Below, piece after piece: positions 26,001 through 34,401 of a DNA stretch of 64,000 nt; positions within the stretch are counted from its first letter, which is position 1, and each line of letters starts with the position of its first letter. Origin of the DNA: Pegea sp. RAD2-039 (taxonomy: Eukaryota > Chordata > Thaliacea > Salpida > Salpidae). The notes beneath the pieces were generated by a model, which did no database searches, had not been told where the DNA came from, and saw only the letters and a list, made by a program, of their open reading frames with translations. The stretch is taken from the NCBI GenBank assembly GCA_034620365.1, contig JAQGEQ010000011.1, forward strand, positions 310,001-374,000. Reading direction: 5' to 3'. The translations under genes and the position numbers were made by a program.

Positions 26001-29000
26001 AGTGTTTTAAATTTCGAAAATGCTTTTAAATAGTTAAATCTAAATATTTGTGATACATTCAATATCATTTTAGAAAATAATTGAAAATTTAATATATTTG
26101 ATAAATGAATTCAATCAGTAAATGACGATGAAAATGGAATTTGGAGTAATCCACTTCCTTCTTGTATCCTGATTCAGTGCCCTGAGCTTGAACCTGCTAG
26201 AAATGGAGAATGGAGTTGTTCAGATGACATAAATGTCTTCAGCAACTGCAGGTTTAGATTTATATACCAAAAATAATTTGTTCAGATCACATTTCAAAAA
26301 CTTTGAAATACTTATATCTACTGTTTGAAAAAAATAGTTTAGATATTATCTAAAAAATTAATTTTTAGCCTTGATTGTAATGAAAACTACAAGACACGAG
26401 AGCCTACTAGCATTTTATGCGAATCCAAAGCTGATGGCAAAGAAATAGGGAAGTGGTCAGAACAAGAATATAACTGTGAAGGTAAATAAATCACCTAACT
26501 ATGATAATAGAGTTCACAACCATTTCAATAATTATTTTTTTCTGACATAATCATGCAAACTCATTCATTAGTTAAAACTATTATAAACTTTTTCTATTAA
26601 TTATATTAATCTTGTTTTGTTCTAAAAGAAATTACATGCTATAAAGAAGAACTTAGCAATGGACTAAAAAGAGTTTGTGATAGATCAAAAGATTTGTACT
26701 TAGGTTTTGTTGGCGAATTATGTCGCTATAGCTGCAATAAGGGCTATATTTTGGAAGGAACATCTGAAAGCATATGCAGTGAGCCTTTTACTTGCAAAAC
26801 TACTGAATTTATTTTCTTAAAAATTGATTTATTTCTTGTAGCTAACACTGGAGAGTGGAGTGAAGCTATACCATATTGCCAAGCAGTTAAGTGTGAATAT
26901 TTTCCAGGAATGAACGGAAACGCTTATCCTGTTTGTGAAGGAGATAATGTTGGTGACCAATGCTTGTAAGTAAATATTAAAGAAACACACATAAAGAATA
27001 AGAAGTTAAAATACTTTTTTGCCTGATGTTTTAGATAGCGGTTATATTTCTAGATACTTATAGAAAATAGTTATTCAGTAGATGTTAATTACTTAGCTTA
27101 TATCTATATTATTGTAGATACAAATGTGTTACCGCTATGTACAAAGTTATTGGAGAGGATGAGTTAGAATGCAAGTTAATTTCAGATGAAAAAGCAGACT
27201 GGTTTCCAGAGCCACCATCTTGCGAAAGTAAAATAATTTTGGTATTTCAGTGTACAGCTTTTTGAAAACACAAATTCAAAGTTTTAATATATAACGATTT
27301 AACTTTTTGTAAGCTACTTTTAAATTTTATGCCATTTTCAAATTGTAATTACCTAATAATTTGAAGAAAAAAAAACAAAAATAAATTTGTAAACTAAGTT
27401 TATACTGATAATTTTTGAAAGATACGAATAATTACTGACGTTACAGGAAACTACTGTGAGCCAATGGTCAGTAATGAAGTTGAAAGCTTTGAATGTGTTG
27501 AAACTATATCATCAAGCTTATTAGAAGGAGCAAAAGGAGTTAACTATATAGCTGAAGGAGACGTATGCCACATTACATGTAAAAATGATACATACAGAGT
27601 TGTAGGGAATGAAACTGCGGTTTGTCGTGAGTAAAATTTACATTTTTAGCTTGTTAGATACAAAAAGTATGAAAAACAAGATGTAAGGCTGAAGATAACA
27701 TTTTTTCACTTGTATAATCACTTTCATATTAAAAAATTTGATGTTTTAATAACTATGAATTAAATATCTTAAGAACATCTCGGGGTATGGTCACATGAAC
27801 CTTATTGTCAAAAGTTACACTGCCTACCAGAAATTACCCAAATTGAAAATGGCTTTGCTGAATGTACCGACCAGAACAACATAGGAAGTCAATGCAGGTG
27901 AATGTTTGTTCATTTTACGGTAAAAAAGTTCAGCTGGCAGCTTCCAACAAACTGTTTAAAATCACCAAAAGTAGTAATTTTCATTTTGTTACTATCAGGC
28001 ATAACAGTTTATCAGCTGTTTATATACTAATTAATTTAGTTTACTTTGAGGTTTTATTTAAATTTAGGTAAATATTTACTCCGTTAGATCTCTAAAAGCA
28101 TCCTAATATTTATTATAAAAATTATCGAATCAAATAATTTTTTAAGCTTTACCTGTAATGATGGTCTGAACTTAAGTCATGAAAAGATCTTTCGATGTCA
28201 ACGAAATCCAGCTGGGATCGTTGAATGGAGTACAAGTCTCCCCGTTTGTAAAAGTTTGTAAAATAAATTTCAGAATTATTTATTCTTACCTAACTGACGA
28301 ATTAACAAGTTTGCATTCTTACTTTTATGCTGTATAAGACTGATAATCTTAATGACTTTTAGGTTAATTATAATAAATCAGTCACGATAATAATACAGTC
28401 AAATAAGACATATTTTTATTTCAGAACAAGCTTGTCCAGTACTTCAAAGTACTGAGTATCTACACGGTGAAAGAATATGTTCAAATGGAACAGATGTCGG
28501 TTCAATTTGTCAATATTCTTGTAAAACCCATCATTATGTATTTCCTCCACAATCTCAATCAATAACATGTACAACTGAAAGTGTCTGGAGCAATCCGGAA
28601 CCATGCTGTGCTTGTAAGTTTATAGAAGCTCCCATTAAAGAAGTTTATTAAGGATAAAAAACTTTAGCCAGCGTTTGATCAAGCTAAAACCAAATTGTTT
28701 CACAGTAAAATGTCCACCAGACGTTTATGCAGACATTGGTATAGTCTTGGATGCTTCTTCGGATATTGGTAAAATTAAATTTGAAAAGGTTAAAGAAGTT
28801 GTTAAAAGTATAATAGGGTAAGTAGAAATCTAACAAATCGTAAAAAAGTTAACTTGTTTTTTATAACAAAAGTTTTTATAGTTCAGTAATAAAATTTTGA
28901 ATTAACTAATAACTGATTAATTTTTACAAATTGTTTTAAAGCAAAATAAGTATTGAGAAAGGATCTTCTGCTATGTTTTCTCTGTATGCTTATTCAAGAA

Positions 29001-30271
29001 CTACGCAAATTGTAAGAGCTAAATTAAAGTTGTATTGAAAAAGCCTGCAGCTTATAATTAATATTAGTTTCTTTTTATCGGAGAATTAAAGAAATTTGAT
29101 AATTATTTAAGTTTAAAACTGTCGATTAGTTCATATAGATTTTTTTAAAACTAAATTAATGAAACTAAAAAATACTTCACTTCAATACAGTTTCTTATTT
29201 CATCAAAAATAAGTTACCACAAAAATAGTTTAAATGTCAAAATAAATCAAGTTAAGAATGTAGCTGCTTGCCACCAAGAAACAAGTAAAATTATAAATAT
29301 ATGTTATTATAATTTGTAGATTCCGTTGAGTAAACACCTTGATTCAAAATCCATGATCAAAGATATCGATAAGAATGTCAAGCGTCGAGGAACTAGAGGT
29401 TTGAGTTGTTTCAATCTTTTTTTTACTCCCTTAAAAATGATGCATGCTCAAATAGATCATTTCAATTTTATTTTTACAAGGATTTAATTACGTGAGATGA
29501 ATAGCTAAAAGAGTCCTAATGCATTCTATAGTTATGAAAATAATTAAAAGCAGTTAATAAAATTACATCAATTTAGTTTGACATAAGTTTAATTATTTTT
29601 GTAAGTATCATTTAAATAACGATATTATTGATATAAAATATCTAACAAACTCATTTTAAATAAATTTGTTTGAATTGTATATTTTTTAAAGTAGTAGCAA
29701 TGAAAAGTTGGTTACTAAAATTCAGTTTAGTAGTCAGCTTTTATGTCACAAAAGAAACTATCTATATTTTCTTTTTAGCCCAAATGTCCAATGTAATGAA
29801 GAACATTCTTACTGGGCTCTTTAAGTCTAGGAATCCTAGAAAAAATGCTCCCAGAATTATTTTATTTTTCACTACTGGAGCATCAAAAGGAAGACAAAGC
29901 TCTGTAAACATACGAATTCAGCTTATACATGCAATGGATCCGTTACCAACTGTAATTATTGTGCATTTAGCTGAAACTCAAAAATAAATCTTTGCTTTGT
30001 TTAGATAATAGTAATTCCAGTAAAAGGAAGATCGCCTGCTAACATGAAATTCTTAGAAAAGATTATCGATTTAGACAGCAAGCCGAAGAGTAAGATGTTG
30101 ATGGATATATATCAAGATGATATCTTAATCGGCGGGAAAATAGTTGAAACTAAGATTCTAGAAATGCTTTGTTCTAATCCTTGTAAAAGCTATTTTCATA
30201 GCTCAGATGACCTGCACAAACACGAAGAAGATCATGATGATGACGAGGATCATGATGATGAAGATCACTGA
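8021..30271 (+). CDS. Giant secreted LU + 43 CCP (sushi) + vWA protein, 73 coding exons
   Basis: Predicted protein of about 3133 aa. The exon lengths sum to 9402 nt, exactly divisible by three, with compatible phases at all 72 introns and GT/AG ends throughout. Order: signal peptide (MKYLILQFLMVVISL), Ly6/uPAR three-finger domain, CCP1-8, CCP9-32 in a recent tandem array, CCP33-43, one von Willebrand A domain, and an acidic His-rich tail. There is no transmembrane helix or GPI signal at the C-terminus, so secretion is inferred. CCPs carry six cysteines: the usual four plus an extra pair (..SC....G..C..), as in selectin consensus repeats. Almost every CCP pair is encoded by three exons of about 138/136/113 nt with phases 1-1, 1-2 and 2-1. 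The gene lacks the serine protease that follows CCP-vWA in complement factor B/C2, and SVEP1 has its vWA at the other end. I do not recognise this architecture. A role in adhesion or immune-type recognition is inference. The start is chosen because it opens the signal peptide 17 nt after an acceptor-like site. Confidence 0.85.
8616..9858 (+). CDS. Exons 2-4: Ly6/uPAR (LU, three-finger) domain
   Basis: Exons at 8616-8701, 8854-8955 and 9735-9858 (phases 1-0, 0-0, 0-1). Together they encode an LU domain of about 90 residues. It opens with LRCFEC (the CxxC of finger 1), continues with DEC, VTC, MTC, KRC and LAC, and ends TCRCCCNEDGCN, matching the family's closing CCxxDxCN. Finger 3 is carried by exon 4. 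Such domains are three-finger folds of secreted or GPI-linked proteins; finding one ahead of a CCP string is unusual. The donor of exon 2 (AAAAAT|GTATGC) is moderate, but it is the only one that joins VTC to MTC in frame. Confidence 0.75.
9911..13226 (+). CDS. Exons 5-16: CCP1-CCP8
   Basis: Four three-exon CCP pairs: 9911-10057/10396-10519/10865-10971; 11031-11174/11244-11373/11709-11821; 11979-12113/12171-12297/12568-12680; 12736-12873/12929-13058/13120-13226. The middle exon of each triplet carries the end of one CCP and the start of the next. The CCP hallmarks are clear: C..P at the start, GY or GF after the third conserved Cys, a Trp near the end and a closing P.C. The intron at 12874-12928 is only 55 nt; reading through it gives an open frame of its own, but the joined phases agree only if it is spliced. 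These pairs are diverged from each other and from the array, so they are older duplicates. Exon 7 is noticeably GC-richer than its neighbours. Confidence 0.85.
13227..14146 (+). other. Intron 16 (920 nt), boundary of the recent array
   Basis: This AT-rich intron separates the old CCP1-8 block from the array. Its 3' end (TTTGTTGTACAG) is unlike the introns before the equivalent exon in array copies 2-6 (TTAATTTACAG), so the homogenised region starts almost exactly at the exon edge. No gene is seen inside it. Confidence 0.7.
14147..15841 (+). repeat. Array unit 1
   Basis: Exons: A 14147-14284, B 14343-14478, C 14636-14748, D 14806-14943, E 14999-15134, F 15610-15722. All are in frame. It differs from other copies at scattered sites, for example Gln instead of Glu at the end of exon C, and a TAA inside the 57-nt C-D intron. 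Confidence 0.9.
15842..17537 (+). repeat. Array unit 2
   Basis: Exons: A 15842-15979, B 16038-16173, C 16331-16443, D 16501-16638, E 16694-16829, F 17306-17418. Exon E carries the GTTGTC/CCTATTTGTGATCAG variants shared with unit 4. The 57-nt C-D intron is stop-free in frame. Confidence 0.9.
17538..19233 (+). repeat. Array unit 3
   Basis: Exons: A 17538-17675, B 17734-17869, C 18027-18139, D 18197-18334, E 18390-18525, F 19002-19114. It shares with unit 4 private variants in the A-B intron (TTTTACAATCAG), in exon C (AATCAACC) and in exon D (TGTGTTAAATTG), so units 3 and 4 are probably the youngest duplicates over A-D. Confidence 0.9.
19234..20927 (+). repeat. Array unit 4
   Basis: Exons: A 19234-19371, B 19430-19565, C 19723-19835, D 19892-20029, E 20085-20220, F 20696-20808. 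It is mosaic: A-D resembles unit 3, E resembles unit 2, and the E-F intron and exon F (AATGCAAAACAAAT) resemble unit 1. Its C-D intron is 56 nt, one shorter than the others, which argues that this segment is spliced out. Confidence 0.9.
20928..22630 (+). repeat. Array unit 5
   Basis: Exons: A 20928-21065, B 21124-21259, C 21417-21529, D 21587-21724, E 21780-21915, F 22399-22511. It is the longest unit (1703 nt), partly because of an 8-nt expansion of a CTAA microrepeat in the E-F intron near 22070. Confidence 0.9.
22631..23627 (+). repeat. Array unit 6, partial
   Basis: Exons: A 22631-22768, B 22827-22962, C 23119-23231, D 23289-23426, E 23482-23617. Near-identity with the other units ends about 10 nt into the intron after exon E. 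The following exon in the F position (23951-24063) is homologous but diverged, so it lies outside the homogenised tract. Confidence 0.9.
23951..28613 (+). CDS. Exons 52-68: end of CCP32 through CCP43
   Basis: Exons: 23951-24063; 24231-24368, 24432-24567, 24620-24732; 25040-25177, 25364-25529, 25607-25719; 25784-25921, 26119-26251, 26369-26481; 26629-26778, 26842-26965, 27118-27227; 27447-27626, 27774-27897, 28147-28253; 28425-28613. The three-exon pair pattern continues five times. CCP43 then sits complete in a single exon (28425-28613) with no internal intron. CCP35 (25040-25177 plus the start of 25364-25529) is odd: the Cys before GYY is Ala (codon 25132-25134), the closing P.C is PVF (TTT at 25441), and an acidic Tyr-rich insert DYGTYYPDEYAADD precedes its Trp. 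CCP41 has a first exon of 180 nt, about 40 nt longer than usual. Confidence 0.85.
28706..30271 (+). CDS. Exons 69-73: von Willebrand A domain and His/Asp-rich tail
   Basis: Exons at 28706-28817, 28942-29011, 29320-29398, 29779-29951 and 30005-30271 (stop TGA 30269-30271). The vWA core is visible: strand 1 with DIGIVLDASSD, a helix KIKFEKVKEVVKSII, a strand SAMFSLYAYS, the loop RRGTRAQMSNVM, the strand RIILFFTTGAS and the late strand IIVIPV. The metal site (MIDAS) is degenerate: DxSxS reads DASSD, and the usual TDG reads TTG, so canonical divalent-metal-dependent ligand binding is doubtful, although the Thr of RGT is kept. The protein ends in about 25 residues dominated by His, Asp and Glu after CSNPCKSYF. 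No trypsin domain follows. A possible AATAAA poly(A) signal lies at 30639-30644. Confidence 0.8.
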
Positions 30272-32322
30272 AATAAGATTGCTATGCTTTGATGACCAAA
30301 TAATTATTTAACTTCTTATTTTCCAATTCTTTTCAATTTGGGAAAATTTATTACTCACACAGTTGGTGCTTGTATTTAAATCAATTAAATTCTATGAGAA
30401 ATAAGTGGCACTTTATTGCTTTTATATTGAAATCTTGAAATCTTGAATATTGAAACCGAAAGTTTCATAACACTTACTTTAGAAATTAACTTTGGAAATT
30501 TCACTTTAGAAATTATACAGAGTATCATAATTACACTAGTAAATTAACCAAACTTGTAAAGTTAAAGTGAATTAAACCAACTTCTAGAAACGAAAAGTAG
30601 ATGTATCATACTGCGTAAAACAGTGTTTAAAAATGAAAAATAAAAAGTGTTAATATATTTAAAAAATGTTAGGATCTGCTTTAAAACAACAGCTTTCTAA
30701 TTAAAAAAGAAAATATTTCTTGATAATTGTTAACGTAGAAGATTAAGCTGTATCTTTTATTTCAAGAAATCTACTTATTTAAAACCCTTAACTTAAAAAG
30801 GAGACTCTCAATATTTCAATCTTAAGAAGGACCCTTATCACTTTGTAAATAAGTATATAGTAAGAGAAAAATACTTCAACATTATATTGTTATTCTATTG
30901 TTAAAGGTTGGCAAAAATCACTATTTAAGTCGTAATAAAGCATATACTATTAAGCTGAGTTCGCAAGTACAACAAATCAATTGTTAAAACGTTTTTTATA
31001 ACGAAGGTTTCAATAACAATTAAACATATTTACTACAAAGTAAAGAAAGAAATTGTGGTTTAATAATTCTCTCTACAGGTTGAAATCGTTTTCGTGGTCC
31101 CTTACATAATAGTTTTAAAATTTTTCTGACTATATAAATGTTTGCTTAAATATTTCATTCTTATTTAAATATAATAAAACTAATGTGCTCTGAATTGATA
31201 GAAAAATAAAACCTACAATGTTATTCTTTCTCAAGATGAAATTTAATAATAAGACAAATTATCCAGTAAGAATAGTTAAAATCACTTTTAGAGTAGTTTA
31301 TGGTATCATCACGTGACCATAATATTTAAACACAAGTTTAAGGTAAACATTGCTCTGCAAACTATTAATAATAAAGTTTATTTTCTAAAATTGGACTTTG
31401 ATTGTTTATTTCCTATGACACAATTTTCTGCCTAGTATATGATAAATAAAACATATGTAAATTAATTTTGACGTTTACAGTTATTATTTCTCTTATTTGT
31501 TTAATAAGTTTAATAATCTTTTATTAGTTTAAAGTTTATGTTATGCCTTGATTTTAATTTTGTTTATTTCTGTTTAATACTTTTTTTCATTAAGTGCTAT
31601 TTAACTTTCAGCGTTTGTAAATTAGAAACAACTATTTTTTTAATTAATCATACTTTTATTTGAAAAAGTTGCAGAATTTATTCAGATAAATATATATATA
31701 AAGACTAATTATAGATAATTATTTTACTTAAATATGATAAATAAATATTTTGTTTAAGTCTTTATTGAAATGTATGTTTGGATGATTTTGTAGAATTGCA
31801 TTTTTTTAAGTTAAAAATTATACAAAATAAACACTAACTTAAAGTGAAATTTTGAGATTTTTATAATTTTGTCACTTGTTGTGAATAAACTGTAATCAAC
31901 TTTCTATATTTTTCTATATAAAAAAACTTTCACGCCATATTTAATTAACATTTATATAAGTAATAATCTAGTACCTCAAAATCTAACTTTAAGTTAATTA
32001 CATTTGTATATTTTCATTGATGAATTAAAATTTGATATTTAATTTGTAGTTTATTTAATTTCAAACAATTTTGAGCTTTGATAAATATATTTAAACAAGA
32101 ATATCTTATTTTTATGTTTCTGTAAGTCAGGTAAAATGAAATATTTAAGGTTACTTTTTATTTTTTATGGTTTCACTACTTAATGTAAAATTTATTTTTA
32201 GCTTACCAAAGTATTTATTTATTTTATTCAATAATAAATTCTTTAGTTATATTTTTAAATGATAAGTTTAAATAATAAGGAGTAAACTTAGTTTTATTTT
32301 AACACATTGCATTTATTTTCTA
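30272..32322. other. 3' UTR and AT-rich spacer
   Basis: Probably the 3' UTR of the upstream gene to about 30660 (AATAAA at 30639), then about 1.7 kb of AT-rich DNA without ORFs or recognisable repeats. Confidence 0.5.
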
Positions 32323-32323
32323 G
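32304..32323 (+). promoter_or_regulatory. Putative 3' splice acceptor upstream of the glucosylceramidase start codon
   Basis: A pyrimidine-rich tract ATTTATTTTCTAG ends at 32323, 29 nt before the ATG at 32353. It may be the end of a 5' UTR intron or a trans-splice site. A weaker AG follows at 32338. Confidence 0.4.
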
Positions 32324-32352
32324 TTATTTATTTGTTAGTATATTTTGATACA

Positions 32353-33903
32353 ATGGTATCAAAACAATTGTTTTTAATTTTGCTTGTTTTCATTTTAAAA
32401 GTAAATTCAAAAAATTTTCCTTGCTTAAAAAGAGATTTTGGACATGGATCTTTTGTGTGTGTCTGTAATTCATCCTATTGTGATAATTTTAATATTTCTA
32501 ACCCAAAATACAATAAATTAGTTCAGTTATATACTTCTACTAAGTCAGAATTGAGATTCAATTATACCACAGTTAAAAAAAATTCTAAAAATATTTCTTC
32601 AAAAACTATTGCTTCTACAAAAATAGTTATTTTGAAAGAAAAAAGATACCAACAAATTAAAGGTTTTGGTGGCGCGTTGACTGATAGTGCTGCTTTGAAT
32701 ATTAAATCACTTAATGAAGAAGCACAAAAAAGATTGCTTGAATCTTATTTTTCTTCTAATGGTATTGAATATAACATGATTAGAATACCAATGGCATCAT
32801 GTGATTATTCCACAAGACCTTATACATATTTAGACACTGTAGATGATTTTAATCTTACAACATTTAAATTAGAAGAAGAAGATATAAAGTATAAAATTCC
32901 CTTATTGAAAGAAATTTTTAATATATCTGCCACAAAAGTGTCACTTTATGCTAGTCCATGGACTGCTCCAGCCTGGATGAAGACTAATAATAATGAAGTT
33001 GGTTTAGGAAGACTTAAAGGCAAAGCTGGTGATAAGTATCATAAGACTTGGGCTCAATACTTTATAAAGTTCTTGGACAGTTACAAGGAGTATGGAATAC
33101 ATTTTTGGGGCTTAACTGCTCAAAATGAGCCTTCAAATGGATTACTAATACCAAGTAAATGGCAGGCTTGTGGTTGGAATGCTGGTATGCAAAGAGATTT
33201 CATTAAAACAGATCTCGGACCTGCGTTGCATCAATCAAACTACAAAGATATTAAATTAATGATTTTAGATGATCAACGTTTATTTATGCCAAGTTTTATT
33301 AGAATTGTTTGTGATGATGAAGAAGCAAATCAATTTGTTTCAGGCATTGGAGTGCATTGGTACTGGAATTGGTTGATGCCTCCAAGTGTTTTAAAAACCA
33401 CTCATGATCTATTTCCTGATAAATTCATTCTTGCCACTGAAGCTTGTAATAAGGATTCACCTCCATCTGATCTTGGATCGTGGGATGACGGTGTGAAGTA
33501 TAGTAAAGATATTTTGGATAATTTAAATAATTGGGCCATTGGTTGGGTTGATTGGAATTTATGTTTAAATTTGAAAGGTGGTCCAAACTGGGCAAATAAC
33601 TTTGATGGTAGTCCAATTATTGTGAATGCTTCTGCACAAGAGTTTTATAAACAACCGATGTTTTATCATATGGGCCATTTTAGTAAGTTTATCAAAGAAG
33701 GTTTTCAAAGAATTGATTCATATACAGAGAAATCATCAAATTTGAAGTTTGTTGCAACCAAATCTCCTGATGATTTTATTGTATTAGTAATATTAAATGA
33801 CTCAAATAATTCTGAAGATGTCACAGTTGAAACTAATACTGAAAACTTTAATATATCTATACCTCCAAATAGTATACAAACCTTAAAATGGAAAAGTATA
33901 TAA
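32353..33903 (+). CDS. GBA1: Lysosomal glucosylceramidase (glucocerebrosidase), GH30, single exon
   Basis: A 516-aa enzyme that hydrolyses glucosylceramide to glucose and ceramide in the lysosome. An N-terminal signal peptide (MVSKQLFLILLVFILKVNS) precedes a Cys-rich start (FVCVCNSSYCDNF) that matches GBA1. The GH30 core follows, with GFGGALTDSAALN, RIPMASCDYSTR and SPWTAPAWMKTN. The acid/base Glu is E259 in TAQNEPSNG and the nucleophile is E363 in LATEACN, 104 residues apart as in the human enzyme (105). WVDWNLCLNLKGGPNW and EFYKQPMFYHMGHFSKFI follow, and the protein runs to a normal C-terminus, so it looks complete and functional (human precursor 536 aa). The frame is open to a TTG at 32332, but the first ATG opens the signal peptide and lies just after an acceptor-like site. 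It has no introns in the coding region, unlike its multi-exon neighbours, which may reflect retroposition or intron loss. Confidence 0.95.
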   Translation: MVSKQLFLILLVFILKVNSKNFPCLKRDFGHGSFVCVCNSSYCDNFNISNPKYNKLVQLYTSTKSELRFNYTTVKKNSKNISSKTIASTKIVILKEKRYQQIKGFGGALTDSAALNIKSLNEEAQKRLLESYFSSNGIEYNMIRIPMASCDYSTRPYTYLDTVDDFNLTTFKLEEEDIKYKIPLLKEIFNISATKVSLYASPWTAPAWMKTNNNEVGLGRLKGKAGDKYHKTWAQYFIKFLDSYKEYGIHFWGLTAQNEPSNGLLIPSKWQACGWNAGMQRDFIKTDLGPALHQSNYKDIKLMILDDQRLFMPSFIRIVCDDEEANQFVSGIGVHWYWNWLMPPSVLKTTHDLFPDKFILATEACNKDSPPSDLGSWDDGVKYSKDILDNLNNWAIGWVDWNLCLNLKGGPNWANNFDGSPIIVNASAQEFYKQPMFYHMGHFSKFIKEGFQRIDSYTEKSSNLKFVATKSPDDFIVLVILNDSNNSEDVTVETNTENFNISIPPNSIQTLKWKSI

Positions 33904-34401
33904 TTTGTTTAAAGTCCTATATAATTCAATCAATATATAAATTTTTATATCAAAATCAAATGATGATATTCTATTTAGTATATTTTCTATTCAATGTATA
34001 ATAGACAAAGTGAGATTTGTATTGAGTTTGTGTCAAATTACCTAATTGTTATTAATGTTATACTTTTGGAGGATCAATATTTATAATAATTTAAGGTTTT
34101 TACATTCTTAGCTGTTTTCTTGATCATTGTTATAAAATTAAAACATACATTTTTATTTTTGTTTTAATGTTATTGATTTAATATGTTTTATTTTAGAGTA
34201 TTTGTAAATAGTTTTATATTAATTAAAGATCTCTAGATGCTTAAAGAAATTTATTTAAGCTATGAACAATCATCTTTTCCTCCTTAAGATAACCTTACTT
34301 CTATGATTTAATCTTATTAGAAGGTATTTTCATTTTTACTTAATTATCTTTGCCTTTAAATCTAGCTGTTACATAAGATTGATTTTTGCAAATTTGTTAA
34401 G
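33904..34401 (+). other. Short spacer between glucosylceramidase and OTULIN-like gene
   Basis: Only 498 nt separate two same-strand genes. The stretch is AT-rich and I see no clear AATAAA. It contains the acceptor-like site before the next gene. Confidence 0.5.
34345..34365 (+). promoter_or_regulatory. Putative 3' splice acceptor upstream of the OTULIN-like start codon
   Basis: A pyrimidine-biased tract ends TTTAAATCTAG at 34365, 36 nt before the ATG at 34402. It is the third + strand gene in the window with such a site just ahead of its start. Confidence 0.4.

Noticed and set aside
32332-32352. Upstream TTG as start of the glucosylceramidase
   Set aside because: It is not an ATG; the ATG at 32353 opens a proper signal peptide.
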